Program-made: the position numbers and the translations under genes
NCBI RefSeq assembly: GCF_022539315.1
Contig: NC_066323.1
Span: 15,675,719-15,739,718 of the forward strand
From: Serinus canaria
Taxonomy: Eukaryota > Chordata > Aves > Passeriformes > Fringillidae
DNA: 64,000 nucleotides
Reading direction: 5' to 3'
Notes under the pieces: generated by a model
What the model was told of the DNA's origin: nothing
The model's database searches: none
The model's input: the letters and a program-made list of their open reading frames with translations, nothing else
Shown here: in pieces, positions 49,021 through 62,400 of the stretch
Numbering within the stretch: position 1 is the first letter of the stretch
Layout of the letters: each line of letters opens with the position of its first letter

Positions 49021-51462
49021 TGTTTTCTATGAGCAATTAGTCCATAACTATTTTAGGATTATTCTAGAACTCTAAGAATATTTCTAGATTAGCTGAAAAT
49101 TACTGCTCTCATGGGATGGTCTGGGTTGTTTTTCTGCTACTGGATGCCTTTTTTATCCTGTTCCCTGATGAGTTGCTTCATGTTGAGCTGTGTAGAAAAG
49201 TTGCGGCAAATTTTGGGATGCAAAGTGTAGTGAAATGGAAGATACTTTTGCAGTGACTCCATGATGTGTTTATGTGCCCAAAGCTTGGCTGGCTCTGTGG
49301 GCTTGAGCTATCAACTCCATGAGAAATGAAAGCTGGGGAAGAAACAAAAAATCATAAAAAATATTCTATGTTGGGTGAAGAACAACAGGTTACTGGCTTA
49401 TCTGTCATATCACAGCACTGAATATTTTGAATGTCATCTGAATTAGTCATGTGGAGTACTGAGCATTATGAAATCTGAAGGTATTTTCTTCTGGGATATC
49501 AGAAGTACAAAGGTCATCTTGAGTGCACATCACCTTGAATGTGTAGAGAGTGGCATACTGTGAGCCAAGCACTTACATATGCAAATTGCTAAGATGAGCT
49601 CAGTTTGATGTGCTGTTTTCCAGGTGCAGTTCAGGTTGACAGGATGTCTCCTTAGGTGGGTCTGAGATCATAGTTGAGATTTTCCACTTTATTCCCTTTA
49701 GGCTTGGGAAAGGGCAAGGGACATCAATAAAGGGGCCACAGACACCTAAAGTCGGATTAGGGAAGGATTTTTCTAGTACCAGCAGTGTGAAATGCCTGTT
49801 TAAACATTCATAGGACAGCTTCTTAGCAGACATTGGAGCATTCACCTGAAAGATGTAGATTCAAATCTATTCAGGCAGTAGAGGTTGTTCCACAGATGGG
49901 TTCAAGACTCTGACTAATGTGCAACCTCATGAGAAAGATGGGGGAAGTAACAATATCATGGCAATGTGGTTGGTGTTTCCAAAAACTTGCTGAAAAATAA
50001 ATTCTTTAAAGTCTGTCCCTATACATATAGATGGTGTCTCTAAGACTAATTTCTATTTTACTTGAGTATTGAATTTAGTCTGCAACATTTAAATGCCCTA
50101 TTAAGTAATGTATAGAAATAAAATCTTTAAAAAAAAATTAAATTCAAATTCCCACCATTCTTTCCTCTGCTGTGTGACAAAGAAGGTCTCTGTTTGAAAG
50201 GTGAATACCAATCAGGGAGAAGAACAAATATTAGCTTCCTTTGCTTTGTTTTTGCATGCTGGAATGGAAACGCCTTACAAACTGCAGCATATAAACATGG
50301 TAGAGATGATTGTTCCTCAGGGGTTCAATATAATACAGAATATATAGAACCAGGCAATACATAACACACTGTACATGGGCTGGTTTTGCACTTGTGGACT
50401 TCAGGCTTTGCTAAATGATGGAAGGTGCCAAGAGTGCTCAGACTGCTGTGGTATTCACACAAGGTGCTTTTCCAAATTGGCTGCTTCACTAGACTGGTAG
50501 ACAGAGACTAAGAGGGATTTTTTTTAATCTAGTAAGAACATCTATAATTGAAACTTCTCTCCCATCCCTATACAGCCACTATGTCATAGTAGCCTCCATG
50601 TAAGTCATTAAAAAAAAGAAATTTTATATTCAAATTTTTTTTAGTAAAATCTTTGTTGACTCAAAGACATGATGCCAAAACAGTTGCTGCAGATGTGTTA
50701 GGTGACTGAAGCTGTAGTTCATTTGCAGTATTATGTCCCTTCACTTCTCTGTGTGGCCTTGGAAATGAGCCCACTCCATTTCAAGGGGTGCCCTTGGTAA
50801 ATTCTTCACTTATTCTGTTTCTACATATTTACTCAGATCTATTATGAAAGGGAATTGAAAGTAATGTAGACATTTAAGAGATGAAACATAACATGGAATT
50901 TACTGATTAGGCCCCTGTAATTACAGTTTATGCAGGAAGAAGCACTCCCAGGAGATTCCTGCAGATAAGCAGCAGGAATGATGGTGCCTTTCTACTGCAT
51001 TGCTGAAATATGGCTTTCCCCAGATGCTTCTAGGTTTCAGGTTAAGAACCTGGAGGCTGCTTGTACCACCTGCACTGGCTGCTGCAGGGCAGCTCCAAGG
51101 GGCTCCCATCATCTCTCCTGTCTGTTACCAACTCTTTGCTGCAGTTCCCAAAGCTCTGTTCCTTAGGCAGGGCCCCTCCTCTCATGGTGGGCAGCAATGT
51201 TTGGCATTTCCCAAGGGACTGTTTGGTCCTATGACTTTGTGTGGTTGGTCTTGGTTTTTAGCACTTGGACATAGAAGGAGTCAGGTGAATTTAAAACAGG
51301 TGAAACAGTGCCCATGTGCAGACCAGCTAATGTACAAGTTGACAGAAAATTACTGAGCTCATTACACTGAACTGTGGTGTGCCAATCTCAGCTGGGGAAA
51401 ATGTCTTTAGTCAGTTTTCTGTCTTTGTTACTAACCCTGAAATCTGTGTAAAATTGGAGGGT
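49021..51462. other. Unannotated non-coding stretch
   Basis: No repeat family, RNA gene or convincing exon seen. A runs lie near 50129 and 50610. Confidence 0.4.
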
Positions 51463-51492
51463 GAAATGAAATCAGAAATCAGAAATGAAATC
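51463..51492. repeat. Short direct duplication, 19-base period
   Basis: GAAATGAAATC occurs at 51463-51473 and 51482-51492, with CAGAAATCAGAAA-type sequence between. This fits local slippage. Confidence 0.7.
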
Positions 51493-54400
51493 CTGTTTCT
51501 TTGTGTTAATTTTTCCAGTAGTCCATCAGTTGTGAAACCAATGGGGACTTGCACTGTAACAGTGACCTGCCTGCCATTGAGTAGGGGCTTCTCTGCTTAA
51601 CCTCCTCACAGGGAGGAAGAGAGGGGAACAATGGAAAATCCAGTCATTATACCTTTGCATAGGTCTTTGATTAATTTTAAAAATGTCTATAATTAATTTT
51701 TTTGCTGTTGGGTTATCTGTTGTTGTAATAAATAATTTTGCTGCTTACTCTGGCCTGAGGGTGCTAAAGATCCAAAAGTGGAAAATGCAAGAGTATTCCA
51801 GAATCTTTTGCTTGTGCTTAATCTCTAGGTTTGTTCTTCCTGACAAAATTGTGACATTTGAGATATAAAAAGAGTAATTTTGTTTGGGGGTGTTATCAGA
51901 TTCCTGTTCATCTTTCTCTGTATAAAAATGCTCTCCAAGGATCCTTTTCCCCATAATTTTTTGAGACTTTAATTTGACAGAGACAAGCAACTCTAGTGCC
52001 ACCCTGTCCATATTACAGCTGCTAGCTAAATCTTCCGTTCCCCCCCTTACCAAATGAACATTTTTTGTGTTCTGCCATCACAAAATCAATTACACTTTGC
52101 TGTTGCTTTGCAAGAAAATATTTAATTTGTGAACTGATCTTCCACTGAACCAAAGGGAAAACAGCTGGGCTTATTTAATTTGGAATGACCTGCATATTGA
52201 GGGTAGTGGGCTGTAGCTTTTCACCTGTAAGTGCTGTTTGGCTTGCAGAAGCTGGAAGCCTTGTCCAAAATCAGTGCTCATGCAGCAATAATTAGACCAT
52301 CCAGCTATTCTGTAGCTGTGATTTTTTTTTTTTTTCCCCTCCTTCCAGGAAATTGAAAATTTGTGTTGTAAAGGCTTAGGTCTTTAACTGAAGTGGTTGA
52401 AGTATATTTAGTTACTGGTATAATCAGCGCAGTGTTTTGTTCTAATTTTTGCCTATTAGAGACACTCAGTTTACTTAGCTGGGTGTTTGTGTTAGGCCTT
52501 GAAGCTGGAGTGGGACTTCAGTAACAGTGTTAGTTCCTTTGTTCCTGATGTTCCCAGCAGCTTTTCTGATGAGGAAGAAAAGTATTGGAATACAGAACCT
52601 TTGTGCTGCTGCTATGCCTGTCTCTGCCCTGGTGTTATTTGTGGAAAGTAGGAATAAAACCCCTTCTGGGAATGACTAGCATGTTCAGCCTCTGTTAAGA
52701 ATGAGTTTTCAGTTATCTGAAAGGAAAGATGAATTAGGCTATAAAGGAAGTTTCCAGTGATGTAGATGTTAAATATAATCTCTATCTTTATGAACATCTT
52801 CATCTGTCCATTGAATTAAGCTAGATCCATTCCTGTGAACAGCCTGGTTGTGAGGAGCATGGCAGATGAAGCAAAGCTGCTGGGACAGGTGCCTGAGGTG
52901 TAATGTGTGAGGAAGCATATGCTGCTTCTGATGTGGATCTGTTCTCACCTTCTCACCTGTTTGGGTTCCCTGGGTGTGCTAATGGGAGTGGAGTCAATGA
53001 AAGTTTCATTATTTGTGCCTTCATTTGAAAAGTGGAGATTTATTTCTACAGTTGGTGAGGGAACCTTGCTTGCAACACTGCTTCACTGGAATTGAGAGTT
53101 TTCTTTGTGAGGAATGCACTCTTTTGGAATCAAACAAATGGAAAGGAAACTCTGACTGTTCACAGCTTATTTTAATTGAACTTTACTGCATAACCATGCT
53201 GTGAACAAAAGTAAAAATTGTGAATTAATTTTGAACTCCAATTTTTTTTTTCTTGAGGAATATATATAGACTTGAGGGTTGTCGTTCAGTGCATAGGTAC
53301 ATGGCATTTCAGCTGTAGTGCAGTCCTGTCTAGATCCAGATGCTCTTTTCTGTTCTGGGAAGCTTGTGGTTTTCTTTTTTTGTGTAGTTTTATGCCAGGT
53401 ATTTATCTTCTAATATTTCTATGGGATATCAGTCTGGCCCAGCACTACCCTGGTTCTATTCTGTGTTTTTAAGCACAATAATTTGCCCTTGAAAAATGCA
53501 ATTTTTAAACATCTCATGTTCAAACAGCATTCTGCCTAAGATGATTGCTGAAAAGTAACATCAGTCTGCAGCATTTCCACTATTGCTGTGTTTGGGACAC
53601 CAGCAGGCTGTGTACAACTTCAGACCACTGTACATTTTGGGTTAATTTAAGAGCCTCAGTGTGTTTGTGTTTCTGTAAGGAGAGGATAAAAATGCCTCTG
53701 AATTGCCTTTGTGTCACTCAGTCTGTGTCACTAGAAAAGGATTTCACTCCTGTGTTTATTGTCATTGACTGCTGCCTTGGGAGCCTTAGCTCAGTGTACA
53801 GCACCTCTCTAGAGACCTTCAGAGGTGGTAAAATGTGGAGCTGTGGTGAGTGTGGGTCATTGACCAGAGCAGGCTGAATTGGAAAGCCTATCAAAGGAGC
53901 ACTGAGAGACAGTGTGGTGTCTGTGCTAGGAAACCTGTTAGGACTAGAAAAAAGGGATTTTTCTGCTGGGAAATGCAACATTTGCCAGGTATTTGGAAGA
54001 TAAGATATTTGTAGTGGAGGAGCAACTAGAATTCAGATGCTAGATGCTATCCCATAGGGAAAGGTTTTTTAACTTTAGTCTTAGAGTAACAAACTATAAC
54101 CTATTTGCTACCAATTGTAATTAAGGAAAAAAATCATGTTTAGGCTTATTCTGACTTTGTAAAAAGCAGGTTTGGTGAACTGTGCCTCCCAGTGACCCCT
54201 TAGTCAGGGGACTGGAATCTGTCTGCACTGTTCCCTTCTGTCTTACACTCCAGCCAGGGATAGAAGATATTTAATTATACATGGTATTTTAAAAAATCTG
54301 GCACTGAATGGCTTTGAAATGTTGCCAATAATGATGTTCCTAAATAATCTTACTGCTTCAGTGGAGTGCCAGCAGATACCTTTTCATTTCTCTGTGACTG

Positions 54401-57400
54401 GCAGAAGCTATTTTAAATAGGTGGAATGTAGTCAGCAATCAGTGTGCTGCATCTAAAATATCTAAAATGCTTTTTTGACCTGAATAGCATTCTGTTGGGA
54501 AACAACAAAACATTGTGTCTGGAATTGCCTGTGGTACTTCAAGTAGCCACAATCTGCTTCTATTGGTATTTGTTGTGCCATCCCCCAGGTCCTGGAGTGC
54601 TCTTTGGGGGTGGTGATACAGTAGCAATGGTGTAGTATTCCCTTTAGTGAGCAGCTCTCCAGGCACAGAGGAGCAGGTGCAAGCAGGTTTTTGGTACCTG
54701 CTACAGAGGGAAGGTGTCTTGTGTGAGCAAGTTCCTTGAATGCTCCCCTGTTTAGTTGCACACTCATGGTTGGTATGGTTTATTCTATCCTAAAAACTCT
54801 TGTCCATAGAAGAAATCCTCTGTTATTCCCCTGATGCTGCTTCTGAAGTTGTGCCCATCAGTTTTATAGAATTACCGCTTTAGTTTCATCACTAAGACAA
54901 TCTCCCCTCCTTTTAATGTATTCACTAAAAACATCAGTGTTGGTTCACATGAAATTATCCTTAGACTGTTCTAATCCAGGAAGTGGTTGCAGTTGAAGAA
55001 AAACAAGTCAGGACTGGAGTTCTGATTAGAGAGCCTGCTCAGATGGTGTGAGATGCTGCTAATGCATCCATTCTTAGGAATTGTAGGCTCCTGGATGCAA
55101 TGCTGGAATATGATATAGGATACTTGGGCTCAGATTGTTCTGTGCTTGCTTGAACTTGGGAATGTGAACTTGGATTTCCTGTGACAACTGTGATGGTTCC
55201 AACCAGTGGCAAATAGTTTTTTTTGTAGAATTTAGTTCCTTAGCTTTTATTAAAAAATTCCCTGACTGCTGTAACTTCCATCATCTGTCCCTTCCTCCAA
55301 TCCAGCAAAAACCCCTAATCCCAAACCAAACAACTTTTTATGTAGGAAAGGGGGTAGGGGCTCTTGAGCTGAAACAAATGTTTTCATCTTGCATGACATT
55401 TAGGATAAATGAAGTTTTGGGACTGATGTGAAATACTTCTGGTTCTTCATCCGGTGAGCCATGACATCAATTATTCACACAGGGGTTTTTAATTTCTGCT
55501 GTGTTAGAAGGCAGGCATTTTATGGGAAGTTTTATGTTAACTTTTGGCTTCTGAGGACTGTGGACAAAAATGGGGTCTACCTGATCTGTCTGGCAGAGAC
55601 AAGGTGTAATTTATACACAGTAAAAAAGCCCTAGGAGAGGTAAGTGCCTCCCCTTCCCAACGTGTCTCTGCTGTGCCTGCCTGCCTGTTTTTGTTGGTAT
55701 GGATTGACTGAGGTTTGAGTGGGGAAGGGGCTCTGTCTTTTATGTCTGTGCACAAGAGAGCAGAGAACAACCCTGTACAGAGCAGGTGCTTTAGAAGATG
55801 TGATTGGCCCCTAGGAATGGTAGTTTTGCATCAAAATGGTAGTCAAGTTCCCAGGGTGAAAGTAAGGAAGGAGCAGGAAACACTTGAAAATCTTGGCAGT
55901 TGCAGCAGTCAGAGGGCAGCTGAGCCTTATTCCTTAAAGTGTATTTAAATTGTATCCAGAAAGCCCTTCCCTCACCCTAGTAGCCTCATCTGGAGGAAAA
56001 GTTGCTCATGTTTTACTAAACTTCAGGGTCCCTTTTATGTCCTTAGAAAGCTGATGTATGGTTTCAGAGCAACTAAAAAAAAGTTAATATTTTCTTTAAT
56101 ATGTGTGTGTGGGATTAATTATGTGAATTTCAGATTTTTCTCCAGGTCTGAATAGACAAGTTTTCCAGAACTCAGTGTGGTCAGGTGGCAAGTCCTACTG
56201 CTAATGCAGTTTTCCTTGCTGAATCCCTATGTCCTGTCATATGTACAGAACAGGCAGGACCTCTGCCTCTGTGTCTTATAAACCTTTCTTGTTCAGCTCT
56301 TCAGGCTGGCTAGCAAAGTGCCTGTTAATACAGTGATGTGATTCCCATGCCTCCTTACCTCAGTACATTTCCAGCAGCTCTGCAGCAAGCAGGAAACTTC
56401 AGCTGTGTACAGCCTTCCTGTCAAGGGGCCACCGAGGGGGGATGCCAAAGACATTTGCTCTGCTTTCCATGTGAATGCAGGGTCTCTTACCGAATTCCAC
56501 AGCAGTCCTGTGTGTTATTCTCCATGAAATTGCTGAATTACAGGTCTGACAAAACAGACTTCCATCTGTGACTGTGTGCTGAGAAGCTGGATGACGTACT
56601 GGATACTGTAACATAGGAAACACCATATAAATGGGCTCACTGATAGGGTGAGAACATAGCAAACACTGCTCTTTTTTTTATGTTTGACACTTAACTTTGC
56701 CATTCTATATGCAGTTTTTTATCTAATCCACAGAAGTTTGCTGGAAGACATTTAAGTTGAATGTTTGTGATAGGTTTCTCAGTGATCAGCCCTGCTGAAT
56801 TTTCCATGATAAATATGGATTTTTATGCAATTCCCATTAAAATTTTTCAAGGTAGCATGTATTTTTGTTGTGTCTATCTACATGTTTGGAAAGTTATGCA
56901 TAATTTATATTTGTTATACTAAGAGAAATAAGCTTAGTAGGCTTTGAAAAGGGGTTAAGCATTTATAAGTGTAATAAGATAACCTAGAGTTAAGTTAGAA
57001 AGGATTAAAACCATGAGATATAAATCCCTATGCCTCAGGGTATAATTGATGGAGTTTAAAGAAGAATTTCCCTGATGGGTAAATTAGTCTATAATTGCCC
57101 CCATAGGGACTCCCTCCTTAAACATCTGATACTGGTGTCAGTCAATACATGCTTGATGGACCTTCAAACTAATTCAGGATGGCAACTCTCATAGTAACTA
57201 ACCCAGTGCTGTGGTGTATATCATGTTCCTTCCTGGCAGTGTAAACCAATATTAACTGTTTAGCAGTAGTGTGTTTTACTAATATGTTACATCTTGTGTG
57301 ACATATTACAGTATGTAATAAATAGTAAATGTAGTTGCTGGTACTATGTATTGGCTCTTTGATTTGAGCTTTACAAGAAGTGATGTCTCTCCCCTACAGT

Positions 57401-58369
57401 GGAATTAAGTGACATATTTCAGAATAAAACTTTCTATTTCAGAGTTTTAAGCAGTAGTAGAGGGGCTCTGAGTCCTAACCACCTGTGGAGACCATAAAAA
57501 AACTAAGGACAGCATTCCTCTTGTTCCCACTCTGACTCACATGAAGCTTCTGTGGGTTTTGTGACAGAAAGGCCCTCAGGCAGAAAAGCAAGACAAATAT
57601 GTAGGTAGGCAGGGACTGAACACCTCTCTCACCTCTGAGGCATTTTGGATGTGTTGGAGAAGGGGGATCATAGGTCTGAGGCTCCATGGATTAGACCCAA
57701 GCCACTTCTCAGGAGACTTGTGTAACTCCAGAAGAGTGACAGTGGCAGCTGAGTAAAATATTTAGACAACCAAAGAGGTTTTTTTCCTTTGTGTTCAGTG
57801 ATCTAAGAAGTCATCTGCTAGATACTTCTCTGGCTGCTCTTGAGAAATGACTGTCAGCGTGGAAAAACTGTTGCCCTTTGAATATGGGGTGTTCTTAGTG
57901 AGAGTTACGGTACTGCGCATGAGCTACTCATACGTAATAAATCCTCAGATTTGAAGTGCATTAATGATAAACCAACACTGCCACTAAAAAACCACAAACC
58001 AACCAACCACACACACCAACAGCAATAACAAAAAAATCCTTCTAACTTTCCCTGCCTACAGATTCAGTTCCCCATACTGTACATGGAATCATTTTATTGC
58101 TGGAGTTTTGACTAATTCTCATGCTAGTTGTGTATTGCTCATTTGGGAGTCAAATTCTCTCTGAGGGCTGAGATCTCTGTTAAATGTGAACCTGCAGGAG
58201 CTGTGTGTGAGGCCCCTGCTGTGTCCTGGCAATAGAGACCATGCTTTGGAACATTTACCCTCTTTTGTAAATGATGTCAAGTCCACACATTGAGAATTTT
58301 CTACTTTTAATTTAACTACATCTAGTATTCTTAAGAAGTGGACTTAGTTAATTCCCATGTACGCAATCA
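51493..58369. other. Unannotated AT-rich stretch
   Basis: Unique-looking DNA with a T14 run at 52322-52335 and an A/C-rich, almost G-free low-complexity strand at about 57976-58037 that includes CCAA and CA repeats. A TGCGCATG motif near 57915 resembles an NRF1 half site but stands alone, away from any CpG island. Open frames are up to 110 codons and unrecognisable. Confidence 0.4.
57976..58037. repeat. A/C-rich low-complexity tract
   Basis: The plus strand is made almost only of A and C, with short CCAA, CACA and poly-A units and a single G in its 3' half. Confidence 0.7.
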
Positions 58370-58397
58370 CTGACTGTCATGTAGGCATGACAGTCAG
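58370..58397. repeat. Perfect inverted repeat, 12-bp arms, 4-base spacer
   Basis: CTGACTGTCATG and CATGACAGTCAG flank TAGG. Confidence 0.9.
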
Positions 58398-59340
58398 CTA
58401 GAACTGTGCTCTGTGACCTTTAATTACAGGCTAGATGGAGTTTTGGGCTGCTGGACTAAATATTCATGCCCAGATTCAATAATGATGTAAAAAATGAGAG
58501 TGGAGCACTTGCCCTAGTAAAAGTCTCGATTGAGGCAGGTAAGTACAAACACTGTTCCTAAAAGGTTCTGATTTCACACTAACTAGTTCTTTTTGCTCTG
58601 AGGGAATAATTCCAGAGACCTTTGGATTCATTCCTCAGAACAGATTTATTATTTTTAAAAAAGCACTAAAGTGGGATGAAAAAAGTACTTCAGGACCAGC
58701 ACTAGCCATTGTTTGAACCATGGCAGTGTGTGGTGACAGGACACACACCTCTATTGCCCTGCTGAGGAAATACCACATGGGGCAAGTAGGAGACTGTCAC
58801 TGCCTTGGATGATGGAGCCCCAGCCAGGTGGTGCAAAAAGCTTGAAGGTAAAAGGAGACAAAGGGCATGAGGAATAGACATGTGGGGACAGGTGAGGAGC
58901 TTGGCTGGAGGGTGAAAGAACCTTGGAAAGAGGGATAGCTCAGAACATAATCAGAACAAAACATGCGTGTTCCCTAAAAACAGTGGCTTTTGTATCCTTT
59001 CATTTTCAGTGTTCATGGTTCCTGTTTCATTTAATATTTACATAATAATGTTTGCTTTTACATTCACTTAATAAAGGGCTGTCCTATGGGAATTTTGTAC
59101 ATGAATTTTCTCTTTCCAATTAACAAACAGCACAATGGATTTGCTCAAGTTTTTAGATGAAAATATGATAGAATGATCTCTGAAAGTTCTCACAAGTGCA
59201 TTTTCTCATTCACATATGAATTTATGGAAGTGTGAAATGTGTGCTGAGTTTTTTCTACAGACATGAGAAACAAAAGCCAAGTTTGAGTGGCCTTCAAGGG
59301 TTCAGGACCTTTTTTTTATACTGCGAGTTGCCATTGTCAG
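58398..59340. other. Unannotated non-coding stretch
   Basis: Nothing recognisable. It ends in a T-rich run (59310-59318) that would serve as the pyrimidine tract of the next exon-like segment. Confidence 0.4.
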
Positions 59341-59454
59341 CCAACAGCCTACACAGGGACAGCAATCAAGTCAGGTATTGCTGAATGCTGGCTGTACCTG
59401 GCTCAAAACACAAGCTCTGCTCAGGGCCACAGGGAAACTCAGTGGTGGTGTCAG
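59341..59454 (+). other. Isolated exon-like segment (unidentified)
   Basis: A T8 run and TTGCCATTGTCAG precede 59341, and a perfect-consensus donor (CAG-GTGAGT) follows 59454. The 114 bases are open for exactly 38 codons in one frame, starting PTAYTGTAIKSG and ending ETQWWCQ. I do not recognise the peptide, and its composition is not strongly protein-like. If transcribed, an exon of a long non-coding RNA is at least as likely as a coding exon. No partner exon was found within several kilobases on either side. Confidence 0.2.
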
Positions 59455-62400
59455 GTGAGTTTTGTTTCTGGACATGAATTCTTATGAATATAGAATTCTG
59501 AGCAGCAGAAAAAGCACTCTTGTTTTTACTTAAAGTTATGGATCTGACAGCTGGAAGACAATGCAGAGCTGGTTAGAATGCAGAGATTGGATGTATCTAC
59601 AGCTGGTCTGGTACCTTCTGCTTTTGTTGTTTCCTCCATTTCACTGCTTCCATCAATCACGACTGTTTTATGTAAGAGAGATAATTTGTTGAAGATGAAC
59701 TTCAAAATTAATACACCTAGATTGGTCCTACTAATGGTCATTTAGTATTAGACAAGGAAGAACATGAAGCTGCATAACAAACTGGGTTTCTACATCTCCC
59801 CTAAAATGCCACAGTCCTCTGGTGGCAATGCCAGAGTTATGGGCTGTAACCATCTCTAGGTTCCACTTTCTGCATAGAACTGACATTGCCCAAGCAAAAC
59901 TAGAGAATTGATGCAGCATCTAAAATTTGGGTAATAGTGGTGAAAGAAGAGTGTTTTGGAGAGTGTCCTTGATTATCTTGTCCTGGAATATCTGCCAGAT
60001 CTTTGCAATATGGGAAAAGAACAGAGCCTCCTCTTAAATGCTCACTGCCCATCTTGCCTAGCCTGCTGGTCTAGCAAATGAGATCAGGCCTCTACACAGC
60101 AAATCTTGCCTCAGTAAATAATTCAATGTATTAGAATGCAATAAGGATATAAACATCTGCTGACAGGTAGAAGGAAAATCGCTCTCTGTAGGGAAAGCCA
60201 AGAAACTTGGAGCAACTGTTTCTAGGCAAACTTTCTTGAAAAAAAGTTTGTGTCACTCTGTTACCCTTCCCCTTTGCCCCCATGCATTAAAAAATAATAA
60301 AATATGAAAGGTGTTAAGGGTTATTGAGCATTCTGGGTTTTAGTCATTTACCACAGGTGTTGCTGTAATTGTGATGCATGGGGTGAAGCCAGACTGTTCA
60401 ATGACCATCAGGCTCTGGCTTTGTGGAGTGAGGGTCCTGTGCTCTACTGCTCTGGGTAACAATATAAATCATATTTGTTGACTTAGGTTGTGTTTTTCTC
60501 TTATATTGCTCTGGGCTCACTTTTGGTTTTGACTGTACTTGCATCTTCCCAGTTTTGATTTTTAGAGACTTGTTTTCATGCTGGGCAGTAACTGTATGGT
60601 GCAGTTCAGAAACCATGGGGAAGTTTGGCACAGTTTGTCACTGCCTATGAGGACTGGAGCACCTACAGGTGTCAGTGGCTTGGGAGGAGCGAGGGTGGGG
60701 GGAAGGATGTGTGGGCTTGTGAATTCTGTCTGCCATGGGATGTATGGATTCTGTTGATTAAGACTGGAAGAATTGTCCTATGTTATAGTTGACTGGTGCT
60801 GGTTTCTCAGGCTACTCTGCTCATCAACTTGTCAGCCTGACAAACTGTGTCTGCCAGGTTCACTTCTGAATTCTCCTGGACTTACTGTTCTCTTCAAACT
60901 TCTGTACCTAGGCAAGACCCCTTGGATTGGTCTGGTTCTCTTGAAAGGAGAAAAATTTCCCACTGATTCCATTGGTAAAACAGAACCAAACTTTATTTTT
61001 GTAACTCTTGGCTGAAGGGTTAATTAAGTCTTTAAGAAGTAAATATAAGTAGCTCTACTGGCATGTCTGGGGCAAGAAAAAGTTGAAAATGAGCTCAATT
61101 ATTTAGTGTCTGGTAGCTTTCACATTTGGCACCTAAACAGCTCCTTTGGCTCCAGTCATGTTTTTAATAGATACAAAAGCTGTCTCTGACGTAGTCAGTG
61201 ATTTTGAGCAGATTACTTAGGGTTTGACATGGTAACAGTGGTGTCAGGCAGAACTTTAATCTTATTTCTGATACAAAAATCCCCCAGTGGCCTTTCTAGT
61301 AAGCACCAATGAAAAGGCTATCATTTTCTTCTGCTTCAGTGTTATCTTAAATACTTTCACTGTGATCATCTGATGACCTTGCCAAGTATTTGAGAATTCC
61401 TACTTACAATATTTCACTAGAGGAAAAAAACCCTAAACCAAAACAAAATCAGCTTCCATTAGTTGATAAGCTTTTAGAATGTAACTTCTCAATGCTGTGT
61501 GCTCCTCAGTGTACCATGTTAGCCTGTGAGTTGTTTTCTACAGGTCAGAATGTCTTTTGAGAGATCTTTTTTACTTCTAAGTTATGATTGGTAATTCCTC
61601 TACCCAACTGGTTTAAATCCTTTTTTAAAATCTTTGTTGCAGGTTATTTATTCTGAATCCTATATTGTTCTATGATAGATAAGCAGGAGATTGATCTTTC
61701 TAATTGGTGTAGGAATACCTATGAGTTCTCTGTAGGAACCCCAGTTTAAGTACCTTAGTAGAAGTCCAGAATAAATTAATAACTCATGCCACCTGTAGCC
61801 TCTAGAGATTGGTCAGCCATTTACCAATTTACTTTTCCCTCTAATTTCCTTACAACCTTCACTACTTTTTAGGCCATTTTTTTAGAATTTGATGAGTGTT
61901 TTATAGGATAAGTGTATCTTTGATAGTACAGTGTTGGATGTGTGTAGAAATGTATACTGCTTGTTGAGTGAGATTCACTTCTGTGCCCTGACATTCCCAC
62001 AACTCTCCATGTGTTTGAATGCATCTCTCCCCTCCAATATTAATGAAGTACTCTTGGTGACACGAAGGTTTCCTGAAATAATGGCCAGATAAGTCTCTGC
62101 CTCCATTTCACCTTTTCAAGGCTTGCTTTATAACTTTTAGGTTCACCACCTCATAGAATTTTTTATTTACTAGGAAAATCATCTTTTCTCTATTCTAGCT
62201 TGTTTTTTTTTATTTTTTTATTTTGCATACAAGTTTAGTGGTCTTTTTTTAAAGCCAAACTTGTTGCGTGTCCTTTTTTTTGCATCTTTAATTTTCCGTA
62301 GTTGCTTATCCTCTTTGTCATCCAGCATGCATAATTCCAGAGCCCACAGGGAACAGCCTTCCCCAGGCCTGTGCATTCCCCTTGTCTGGAACATGACATG

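Noticed and set aside
61188..61226. Possible plus-strand MIR fragment
   Set aside because: The resemblance is limited to about 30 bases and interrupted; it cannot be told from chance by eye.
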